A DNA stretch of 64,000 bases from Ignavibacteriae bacterium HGW-Ignavibacteriae-1. Lineage in GTDB: Bacteria > Bacteroidota > Ignavibacteria > Kapaibacteriales > UBA2268. Below are positions 18,299-25,249 of this stretch, piece after piece; the first letter of the stretch is position 1, and each line of letters starts with the position of its first letter. The notes beneath the pieces were generated by a model. That model saw only the letters and a program-made list of their open reading frames with translations. It had not been told where the DNA came from and searched no databases. The translations under genes were made by a program, and so were the position numbers. The stretch spans positions 62,001 to 126,000 of the forward strand of contig PGYU01000001.1 in assembly GCA_002839825.1 (NCBI GenBank), read 5' to 3'.

Positions 18299-19103
18299 TC
18301 TATTTAAAATGGAATTATATCGTTACAAAAACTCTATGTTAATATGGTTAATACTTATTTGCGGATTAATAATTCTCGATATGGCGCTTTACGAAATCTT
18401 TTTGAAAGAAGGAATGCTCAAAAATTTGGAACCGCTTTTGAATCAACCATTTTTAGCACCTATGATGAAGGGATTCGGAATGGAAATTGAAAAGCTTTCA
18501 AACATATTAGGATTCTATGTCATTAGGAATACTCCTCTGATTTTATTATTGACCGGAATGTTTTCCATACTCACGGCAGTTTCCCTATTTGCGAATGAAG
18601 AATTTGAAAAAACAGCAGAGTTTCTATATACGCGTCCCATGACGCGCACCGAAATCTTCGGAGCGAAAGTTCTTGCCTGCATGACCCTTATATTTATAAT
18701 AAACTCTGTGGCAGTTTTGACAGGATTTGTAAGTCTGGAAATCTTTAAAACTGAAGATTACGAAAAAGCTCCGTTTTTTATTCACTCAATTTACGGATTT
18801 TTGACTTCACTTACTTTTGCTTCAATCGGATTAGTTATTTCCGCAGTCGCCAAGCGCGGACGTGGATTATTTGCTTTGTCGGTAGCAATAGTTATGGGAA
18901 CCTACTTTTTGGATTTGATTTCCAAAGTATCCGAATCAACTGCCTATATCGGATTCATAAGCCCATTCCATTATGTTGACAACGATATTTTAGTCCCCGA
19001 TTATACACTAAATATGCTCTACACAGGAACTTTTGTTGCCACAATCCTAATTCTAACACTATTTTCCTACCTATATTTCCTCAAGAAAGACATTCTGAAT
19101 TGA
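18288..19103 (+). CDS. ABC-2 type transporter permease
   Basis: A 271-residue membrane protein with about six hydrophobic segments (for example MLIWLILICGLIILDMALY and ALSVAIVMGTYFLDLIS). The MxRTEIFGAKVLA segment (TRPMTRTEIFGAKVLACM) is typical of the ABC-2 permease coupling region. The ATG at 18288 has GGAG eight bases upstream and gives MNYNLFKMELYRYK; an in-frame ATG at 18273 would only add MRSPA. It overlaps the ATPase gene by 11 bases. Confidence 0.87.
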   Translation: MNYNLFKMELYRYKNSMLIWLILICGLIILDMALYEIFLKEGMLKNLEPLLNQPFLAPMMKGFGMEIEKLSNILGFYVIRNTPLILLLTGMFSILTAVSLFANEEFEKTAEFLYTRPMTRTEIFGAKVLACMTLIFIINSVAVLTGFVSLEIFKTEDYEKAPFFIHSIYGFLTSLTFASIGLVISAVAKRGRGLFALSVAIVMGTYFLDLISKVSESTAYIGFISPFHYVDNDILVPDYTLNMLYTGTFVATILILTLFSYLYFLKKDILN

Positions 19104-19131
19104 TAGGTTGGTTTATGATTTGTTTGGTTTT

Positions 19132-19156
19132 TGTAGGGACAGAACATCGTTCTGTC
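19132..19156. repeat. Palindromic repeat family A, copy 1
   Basis: TGTAGGGACAGAAC, ATC, GTTCTGTC: perfect 8-bp stem around three bases. Four copies in the window. Confidence 0.85.
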
Positions 19157-19182
19157 TATATTGTTCGGTAGGTGATTGGTTT

Positions 19183-19208
19183 TGTAGGGACAGAATATCG
19201 TTCTGTCC
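19183..19208. repeat. Palindromic repeat family A, copy 2
   Basis: TGTAGGGACAGAATATCG then TTCTGTCC; differs from copy 1 at one stem base. Confidence 0.85.
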
Positions 19209-19240
19209 ATTTTTGTATAAGATCTTATTTGTTTTTGTTC

Positions 19241-19266
19241 GGACAGAACGCTGTTCTATCCCTACA
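19241..19266. repeat. Palindromic repeat family A, copy 3, inverted
   Basis: GGACAGAACGCTG then TTCTATCCCTACA; the reverse complement matches copies 1 and 2. Region 19104-19495 (392 bases) holds no gene: it contains these three copies, the CGCAA-rich stretch and the promoter of the next gene. Confidence 0.85.
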
Positions 19267-19312
19267 AGTCTTATATATGAATGATGATTCTTATTGTCAT
19301 TACGCTAAAACC

Positions 19313-19418
19313 GTAACACAAATCCCGCAACGCAAAATGCGAAACGCGTAAACCGTAACGTTAAACACGCAATGCAAAACACGCAACGTAATCCCCCAAA
19401 TCCCAAATCCCAAATCCC
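19313..19418. repeat. Degenerate CGCAA/CCGTAA repeats ending in (CCCAAAT)n
   Basis: A stretch of loosely repeated CGCAAnGC / CCGTAACG words runs into 19393-19418, which is three and a half CCCAAAT heptamers. No coding potential was seen. Confidence 0.6.
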
Positions 19419-19421
19419 TAC

Positions 19422-19455
19422 TTTGTTATCATTTGAAAGATAATTCGTATATTTG
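19422..19455 (+). promoter_or_regulatory. Bacteroidota-type promoter, upstream paralogue
   Basis: TTTG (19422-19425), 22 bases, TATATTTG (19448-19455). The -7 region and the following leader are shared with the promoter at 20125. Confidence 0.65.
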
Positions 19456-19495
19456 ACTGTTGTCTGCCGAATAAAACACGATTTGTGGATGGTTT

Positions 19496-20122
19496 ATGAA
19501 ACGAGCAATCTTGCTATTAATATTTTTTATCAGCATTGATACCGCCAATGCTCGGTTCTCGGACAACCATGCGATATATCTATCAAGTGAATTGAACTTT
19601 GGGAATTATGTTGGAGTAGATTTCAACCTAAACTATGTTTACCAAGAACTGTATGCACTTAAAATAGGATATTCCGGTAATGTGAGCCCTGCTTCATCTA
19701 CACCGGAGGATTACAGTCCCGGCTTAATAGGTTTTTTAATATTAGGATTAGGGGGTCCTTTTGACTATCTATCAAATTATCAAATTACTGTTGGAAAAAT
19801 ATTCAAAATAAATGTTAAAGGAACAACTAGGGCAAATATTTCCGTTGGACTTGGTTATACAACAATTAACGAACCTACTAACTATCAAGCAACCGGTGAT
19901 GGTATTATTGGTTCAAATTATAGATGGGAACATCACAAATACAACACAGTCAGTTTAATAATCAACCCCAAAATTGAATTTGCTACATCTACAATTTTTG
20001 GACCGACTATTACCGGAATGATTCAAATCAACAAAGACAGAGTTTTCTACGGACTTGGAATAGGATTGATGTTAGGAGTATTGCGAAAGGAGCTAGTGAA
20101 ACCATGGCATATAAGGAAATAA
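19496..20122 (+). CDS. Secreted outer-membrane beta-barrel-like protein, tandem paralogue 1
   Basis: A 208-residue protein with a signal peptide (KRAILLLIFFISIDTANA). The body alternates hydrophobic and polar residues in strands (NFGNYVGVDFNLNYVYQELY, YALKIGYSGNV, RANISVGLGYTTI, VFYGLGIGLMLGVL) as in small eight-strand outer-membrane barrels. It is about 75% identical by eye to the next gene over most of its length, with the main difference in a loop near residues 65-80 where this copy has an extra GLIGFLILGLGG insertion. Function unknown. Confidence 0.75.
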   Translation: MKRAILLLIFFISIDTANARFSDNHAIYLSSELNFGNYVGVDFNLNYVYQELYALKIGYSGNVSPASSTPEDYSPGLIGFLILGLGGPFDYLSNYQITVGKIFKINVKGTTRANISVGLGYTTINEPTNYQATGDGIIGSNYRWEHHKYNTVSLIINPKIEFATSTIFGPTITGMIQINKDRVFYGLGIGLMLGVLRKELVKPWHIRK

Positions 20123-20124
20123 TT

Positions 20125-20155
20125 TTTGTTCTTTGATTAATAATTCGTATATTTG
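20125..20155 (+). promoter_or_regulatory. Bacteroidota-type promoter, downstream paralogue
   Basis: TTTG (20125-20128), 19 bases, TATATTTG (20148-20155). The 16 bases AATTCGTATATTTGAC are identical in both paralogue promoters, as is the TTGTGGATGGTTT just before each ATG. Confidence 0.7.
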
Positions 20156-20198
20156 ACTCATAGAATAGCGAAAAAAACACGAATTTTGTGGATGGTTT

Positions 20199-20807
20199 AT
20201 GAAACAAACAATCTTGCTATTTATAGTTTTTATCAGCATTAATACTGCCAATGCAAGGTTTTCGGACAATCATGCATTCTATCTAACAGGTGAGTTTAAC
20301 ATTGGGAATTATGTTGGAATAGATTTCAATCTAAACTACGTTTACCAAGAATTGTATGCACTTAAAATAGGATATTCCGGAAATGTGAGAACACCTAAAT
20401 ATAGACCAGTCGATTATCATCCGGGCCTGCTTTCATTTGGTCCACTTGACTATCTGTCAAATTACCAGATTACGGTTGGGAAATTATATAAGTTTAATGA
20501 TAAAGGAACAATCAGGGCTAATATTTCAGTTGGGCTTGGATATACAACAATTACCGAACCAACAAATTGGCAAGGAGCATATAGTGGTTGGTTCAGCTCA
20601 AATTACACAAGTGATTATTACGAGTATAACACAGTCAGCTTGATAATCAACCCCAAAATTGAATTTCCTACATTTACAACTTTTGGACCGACTATTACCG
20701 GAATGATTCAAATAAACAAAGATAGAGTTTTCTATGGACTTGGAATAGGATTTATGTTAGGAGTACTGCGAAAGGAGGAATTAAAACCATGGGAAGTAAA
20801 GAAATAA
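20199..20807 (+). CDS. Secreted outer-membrane beta-barrel-like protein, tandem paralogue 2
   Basis: A 202-residue protein with signal peptide (MKQTILLFIVFISINTANA) and the same barrel-like strands as its neighbour at 19496: NIGNYVGIDFNLNYVYQELY, RANISVGLGYTTI, MIQINKDRVFYGLGIGFMLG. The tandem copy includes the promoter and ribosome-binding region, so the duplicated unit was the whole gene. Function unknown. Confidence 0.75.
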   Translation: MKQTILLFIVFISINTANARFSDNHAFYLTGEFNIGNYVGIDFNLNYVYQELYALKIGYSGNVRTPKYRPVDYHPGLLSFGPLDYLSNYQITVGKLYKFNDKGTIRANISVGLGYTTITEPTNWQGAYSGWFSSNYTSDYYEYNTVSLIINPKIEFPTFTTFGPTITGMIQINKDRVFYGLGIGFMLGVLRKEELKPWEVKK

Positions 20808-20815
20808 TCCCCAAT

Positions 20816-20846
20816 AAAAAAAAGAGTTTGCCTTGCGACAAACTCT
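20816..20846 (-). terminator. Terminator of tRNA-Leu
   Basis: AGAGTTTG (20823-20830) and CAAACTCT (20839-20846) form a perfect 8-bp stem; on the minus strand it is followed by a run of T. Confidence 0.85.
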
Positions 20847-20847
20847 G

Positions 20848-20931
20848 TACTCGGAGAGGGACTTGAACCCTCACGGGCTAATGCCCACAGGATTTTAAGT
20901 CCTGTGCGTCTACCGGTTCCGCCATCCGAGC
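20848..20931 (-). tRNA. tRNA-Leu (UAA)
   Basis: On the minus strand the 84 bases begin GCTCGGATGGCGGAA and end TCCGAGT plus discriminator A. The acceptor stem pairs with one G-U at position 1. The D-loop contains GGTAGACG, the anticodon stem CAGGACTTAAAATCCTG gives anticodon TAA, a long variable arm GGGCATTAGCCCGT marks a class II tRNA, and the T-arm is GAGGGTTCAAGTCCCTC. CCA is not encoded (CAG follows). Confidence 0.97.
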
Positions 20932-20987
20932 GGAAAAAGAATACAAATATAAGGAGAATTTTTAGAATAGCAAAATGATATTTTTCT

Positions 20988-21023
20988 TTTGCGATTTTTA
21001 CCCTTTTTTTGAAACTAAATTTG
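20988..21023 (+). promoter_or_regulatory. Bacteroidota-type promoter of lipoprotein/porin operon
   Basis: TTTG (20988-20991), 24 bases, TAAATTTG (21016-21023), 33 bases before the ATG. The spacer is slightly long. Confidence 0.5.
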
Positions 21024-21056
21024 TTTTGATGCGTTTAATACCTATGGAGGTATATC

Positions 21057-22172
21057 ATGAAAACATATAATATAATATTGTCAATCGCCTTAATGGCATT
21101 CATCGCAGTGGGTTGTTCCACTACGAACTCATCGGATAACTATTTTGGTTATACGAACAAAGCTAAGCAAGTAGAAGAAGCACCTGCTCCGGCTCCGCAA
21201 CAGACGGCTGTCGCTCCTGCTCAGGCATGGACTAATCCTATGGCTGCAGGCGGAGGAGCTCCCGTTCAGGAAGTAGCAGTGCGTTCCGAGGACTTGAGAC
21301 GCAATGATTATAATTACAACCAAACTGTTTACGTCCCTGTGATTGTGCCTTGGTGGTCTAACCACTATGGTTGGGTCTCTACGCATCATTATAGCAGACA
21401 CCATTATCATTTATCATCGGGATATTGGGGAATGGGCTGGTATAGTCCTTGGTACGATTATCATCCTTATCACGGCAGATACTGGGACCCTTGGGCTCCT
21501 TGGTATAGCAGAGGTTGGTACTCACAACCGGTTTATGCATATTCTAACTCAAAACCTAACAAACGCGACACTTATCGTTCCTTTGGTGCGAATAGGGGTT
21601 CTTATACTTATGACGACCGCAATGTAACGGGTCAATCTGCTCCACGTTCATCGGGACAATCTGACAGGGTTTCAACGGGTTCGGCTCAAAGAGTCAGTGG
21701 CACAAGTTCGCCGGTAAGGTCAAGTAGTAGTAGCGATTATAACAGAGCGGAATCTCCTTCCAACTCTCCAAATTCGGTTCGGTCGTCAGGCTCTTCAAAT
21801 TCTGTACGTCCGTCCGGCACTCAAACACGTAGTTCGGGTAGCTCGGGGAATGTTTTCAGAGTGGTAGATACTGAATCACGTCCTGCGTCCGAACCATCAA
21901 GAACAAGTGGCAGTGGTGTAATCCGCAATGTAGGGGAGACACAAGCATCACCAACGAGAAGCTCTACAAGACCTTCTGAATCGGCTCCGACCTATCGCAA
22001 TGATCAGCCAAGCAGTTCAGGTAGTAATGCTCCTACATCCTCACCCGGTTCAGTCAGAAGCACTCCTTCGAGTAGCGGCTCGAGTTCGGGCGAAAGTTCA
22101 AGAGGTAGTTCAAGTGGCTCGTCAAGGTCAGGTTCAAGTAGTGGAAGTGGTTCAGGTAAAAGAACGAGGTAA
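21057..22172 (+). CDS. His/Tyr/Trp- and Ser-rich lipoprotein
   Basis: A 371-residue protein with a lipoprotein signal (lipobox IAVGC, Cys20). After a Pro/Ala linker, residues about 95-165 are extraordinarily aromatic and His-rich (HHYSRHHYHLSSGYWGMGWY, YHPYHGRYWDPWAPWY). Residues 185-371 are a Ser/Arg/Gly-rich tail with repeated SSGSS and RSSG words. GGAGG precedes the ATG. The fadL-like gene starts 3 bases on, so the two are coupled. No family is recognised; the composition suggests a surface or adhesive/metal-binding role, but that is only inference. Confidence 0.75.
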   Translation: MKTYNIILSIALMAFIAVGCSTTNSSDNYFGYTNKAKQVEEAPAPAPQQTAVAPAQAWTNPMAAGGGAPVQEVAVRSEDLRRNDYNYNQTVYVPVIVPWWSNHYGWVSTHHYSRHHYHLSSGYWGMGWYSPWYDYHPYHGRYWDPWAPWYSRGWYSQPVYAYSNSKPNKRDTYRSFGANRGSYTYDDRNVTGQSAPRSSGQSDRVSTGSAQRVSGTSSPVRSSSSSDYNRAESPSNSPNSVRSSGSSNSVRPSGTQTRSSGSSGNVFRVVDTESRPASEPSRTSGSGVIRNVGETQASPTRSSTRPSESAPTYRNDQPSSSGSNAPTSSPGSVRSTPSSSGSSSGESSRGSSSGSSRSGSSSGSGSGKRTR

Positions 22173-22175
22173 AAT

Positions 22176-23624
22176 ATGAAAAAAATTATTACATTAATGG
22201 TTTGCATAATTTGTGCAAACGTGGTAGCTCACGCTCAATTTATTGATGACGCATTAAGATATGCAAAAAGCAATCCGATTGTATCGCCAAGAGCGGCAGG
22301 ATTGAACGTAGCATTCTATGGTATCTCTGATGATGCTTCGGCTATGCTTTTCAATGCGGCAGGTTTGACGCTAATCGGCAAATCAGAACTCAATGTTGGT
22401 CTGGGTTTCACCAGAAATAGCAGCGAAACAGATTATTTGAATTTTAATAATATGCTGAAGACAAATGTAGAATCTATCACAAATGCTGCGCTTGTTTCTT
22501 CGTTTCAATTCGGTGCCGAAAAGCGGAATGGAGCAATCGGCATAGGATACTTTTTGGAAGATGATTTTGCCAATACTTTCAGATTCACGGGTGTGAATAA
22601 TCATTACTCGATGATTGCATCCGAAGTGGATTATGGTCCCGGAAGTGCAGATGATAACTGGGCATACCAACTTTATTTGGCTGATGAAATGCAAAATGGT
22701 AATCAAACTACTTTTTCAACACCTTACAAAGATAGTCTTTCGCAATCAGCTATGGTTACCGAAAAGGGTGGCTTGCATAATGTAACTGCAGCTTTCGCTT
22801 ATGATGTCAACGAATTCGTGGCTTTAGCGTTCAGCATTGCCGGAAAATGGGGCAATTATGGATATATACGTGAATTCAACGAACGAGACGCTACCGGCAA
22901 ATATGCCAATACAAATGTTGGCGGCTATGTATTTGATAATTTGCAAACATTTGAAACTCTCGACCAGAAAGTTTCCGGAATTACAGGTTCTGTTAATATC
23001 ATGGCTCGTCTCGAAGAATTTTTGAGATTTGGTGCTACGATTAAATTCCCGACTTGGTATCAATTCGAGGAACAATTTACAGCGAAATATACCGCAAACT
23101 ATAGCAACGATCAACAATCCCGTTTTTACGAATATGACGGCGAAAGTTCATACAATCTTCGTACTCCATTTATTTATGCGGCGGGACTATCGGTCAATAC
23201 TCTTGGCTTGACATTCTCAGCAGGTGTCGAATATACCGACGTCACTCAAATGGAATTTAGCGACGCTTTGCCAAATGTTATGGCTTTGAATAATAATATT
23301 ATACTTGATTTAGTTGGTCAAACCACTTGGGGACTTGGTGCTGAGTATCAGATACCTATTTTCCCGGGTATGGTTCGTGCAAGTTATGCTAAGACTACTT
23401 CGCCATATCAACAAGATATTCCAAATGCCGGAGTCGAAAATTTTGCAATCGGCGGTAGTGTGTTTGTTGGCAAAAATATTAGAATTGATGGCGTAATGCG
23501 TTGGGTTGATTATTCAGAGATGCGTACTACTTATGCTTCACCACACGAAATGCAACAATATGCACGGTACGTACTGACTAAAAGCCCCTTAAATATAATG
23601 TTTGGAATGGCTTATAGATTTTAA
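22176..23624 (+). CDS. OmpP1/FadL-like outer-membrane protein
   Basis: A 482-residue protein with signal peptide (cleavage near AHAQF). The N-terminus RAAGLNVAFYGISDDASAML then FNAAGLTLIGKSELNVGLGF is the hallmark of OmpP1/FadL/PorV-type barrels (the ...DPAALFFNPAGL region). The rest is amphipathic strands and the chain ends in an aromatic residue (GMAYRF), the outer-membrane insertion signal. FadL proteins carry hydrophobic substrates across the outer membrane; PorV-type relatives act in T9SS attachment. The substrate is unknown. It is followed by a strong terminator. Confidence 0.82.
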   Translation: MKKIITLMVCIICANVVAHAQFIDDALRYAKSNPIVSPRAAGLNVAFYGISDDASAMLFNAAGLTLIGKSELNVGLGFTRNSSETDYLNFNNMLKTNVESITNAALVSSFQFGAEKRNGAIGIGYFLEDDFANTFRFTGVNNHYSMIASEVDYGPGSADDNWAYQLYLADEMQNGNQTTFSTPYKDSLSQSAMVTEKGGLHNVTAAFAYDVNEFVALAFSIAGKWGNYGYIREFNERDATGKYANTNVGGYVFDNLQTFETLDQKVSGITGSVNIMARLEEFLRFGATIKFPTWYQFEEQFTAKYTANYSNDQQSRFYEYDGESSYNLRTPFIYAAGLSVNTLGLTFSAGVEYTDVTQMEFSDALPNVMALNNNIILDLVGQTTWGLGAEYQIPIFPGMVRASYAKTTSPYQQDIPNAGVENFAIGGSVFVGKNIRIDGVMRWVDYSEMRTTYASPHEMQQYARYVLTKSPLNIMFGMAYRF

Positions 23625-23649
23625 ATTTAGACTGGTTAATATATTTAAA

Positions 23650-23687
23650 AGAGTCTGTCTCAAAAGAGCAGACTCTTTTTTTTTTTT
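23650..23687 (+). terminator. Terminator after FadL-like gene
   Basis: AGAGTCTG and CAGACTCT flank an 11-base loop, followed by a run of 12 T. Confidence 0.92.
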
Positions 23688-23709
23688 AGGAAGAGACACC
23701 CAAAAGCCG

Positions 23710-23744
23710 TTCCCCCTCTTGTAAGAGGGGGTTAGGGGGTGTTA
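23710..23744. repeat. Palindromic repeat family B, copy 1
   Basis: TTCCCCCTCTT-GT-AAGAGGGGG followed by TTAGGGGGTGTTA. A second copy lies at 48433-48468. Confidence 0.85.
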
Positions 23745-23820
23745 AGAATTGCATTTATTTTGATGTTTTTTTGTAAACGTACATTTATAAAATACAAAGC
23801 TGCATTTTGTGTTAACTCTT

Positions 23821-25206
23821 TTATTTTTGGATAATTACAAATTCAGTTCGCCGATTTTTTGCTCTTCCTTCGGGAGATAGATTTTCCGCGACAGGCATGT
23901 GCTCTCCAAATCCGCGAGTTAAAATCCGGCGCTCCGATATTCCGGTTTTTGCCAAAGTCTGTTTGACAGCATCGGCACGCGATTGCGAAAGTTTGATATT
24001 ATAATCGGGGTCGCTCGTTTTATTTGTAGAATCAGTATGTCCGCGAACTTCGATTACCATACCCGGATATACATTCATCATGGCTGCTACTCTTTTGATG
24101 GCTTTGTCAGATTCTTTTTTAATTGTTGATTTATCAATATCGAAATAAATATTTAATAAATTGATAAAACCGACATCGGGTAAATTATTGATTAATATAT
24201 TATTATCGATATCTCCTTTTGGAGAGCATAATTTGAGATTTAATTTATGTTCGCCAAAATCAGGTTGCTCAAATTCGATGACATAAAAATATTCGAATCT
24301 TTTGTAAATGTCTTCGAAAACTAATTGGAATTCTTCCTTTTTATAAACATGATGATAAATTCCATTTGTTGCATCGGAATATTTTTTCATGAATCCTTCA
24401 TTAATTCCATATCCGAAATCAATTGCACAGATAATTGTATTGGTCGCCATAGCCTTGGCGACGACCGAATCATAAGCGATTTTGGACGAATTATCAAACC
24501 CATCTGTAAACACGATAACCACTCTTTGCTTGCTATTGTCGGAGCGAGATACCTCATCAATGCCCTGCATGATAGCATCTGAAACCGCAGTCATCCCACC
24601 AAAACCTTGCAATCCGGATTTCTGGAAATTCGATAAAGAAACCGACTGCGAGGATGTCAGAGGTGATTCGACAATCACTTTACTGTCATATTTAATTATC
24701 GAAACAGCGTCATCGGATTTTTTACTCCTCACAAATTCTTCAACTGCTTCCTGGCAAGCAATCGCTCGTTCGACACCCATCGAACCGCTATGGTCAAGCA
24801 CCAATGCTATAGATAGTGGTAATCGGTCTTGTGCAGTACTTTCACGAACGGTGAATTTATCTATTTTTCTGCTCGTTCCGTCGGTAATAATCGTCAGTTC
24901 GCACCAGCGTTTGAGCCATTCTCCGGTTGCCGCACCGCTGAGAAAGGTATTTCCGTTATCTATAAAATGTGTATATAATTTGATTTTATCAGGGTCATGA
25001 ACATCAACTCGAGAAATCATCAGGCTTGGATTGTCCAAATTCGATTGATTTATATTTTTTATATCTTGAATAAATATTGGTTTGTAATCAGCCGGAGGAG
25101 GCAAATCCGGCAAAACGGCTTCCTTCTCTGCATCATAAACTACACAAGATTGAAAAATAAATACTGAAATGGCGAGCAATAAAACAAGTCTATTTAATTT
25201 ATACAT
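23821..25206 (-). CDS. VWA-OmpA lipoprotein
   Basis: A 461-residue protein starting at MYKLNRL (25206); an upstream in-frame ATG at 25266 would spoil the signal. Lipobox is FIFQSC. A von Willebrand A domain spans about 125-310 with MIDAS DHSGSMG, the Thr loop (GGMTAVSDA) and FTDGFDNSS. An OmpA-like peptidoglycan-binding domain lies at about 345-461: NIYFDIDKSTI, VRGHTDSTN, LSQSRADAVKQTL, RGFGEHMPVAEN and GRAKNRRTEF. The protein is therefore anchored to a membrane by lipid and to peptidoglycan by its C-terminus, presenting a VWA adhesion/metal module. It is transcribed after the Pth fusion gene with 43 bases between. Confidence 0.9.
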   Translation of the reverse strand: MYKLNRLVLLLAISVFIFQSCVVYDAEKEAVLPDLPPPADYKPIFIQDIKNINQSNLDNPSLMISRVDVHDPDKIKLYTHFIDNGNTFLSGAATGEWLKRWCELTIITDGTSRKIDKFTVRESTAQDRLPLSIALVLDHSGSMGVERAIACQEAVEEFVRSKKSDDAVSIIKYDSKVIVESPLTSSQSVSLSNFQKSGLQGFGGMTAVSDAIMQGIDEVSRSDNSKQRVVIVFTDGFDNSSKIAYDSVVAKAMATNTIICAIDFGYGINEGFMKKYSDATNGIYHHVYKKEEFQLVFEDIYKRFEYFYVIEFEQPDFGEHKLNLKLCSPKGDIDNNILINNLPDVGFINLLNIYFDIDKSTIKKESDKAIKRVAAMMNVYPGMVIEVRGHTDSTNKTSDPDYNIKLSQSRADAVKQTLAKTGISERRILTRGFGEHMPVAENLSPEGRAKNRRTEFVIIQK

Positions 25207-25249
25207 ATAATCCCTAATTAATAATAATAATAATTTAATTATCAAATTG

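Noticed and set aside
22004-22207. Leu/Glu/Pro-rich minus-strand frame opposite the Ser-rich lipoprotein tail
   Set aside because: The composition is simply the complement of Ser/Gly codons.
24482-25000. 172-codon plus-strand frame opposite the VWA-OmpA gene
   Set aside because: Antisense to a clear VWA domain and without domain features.
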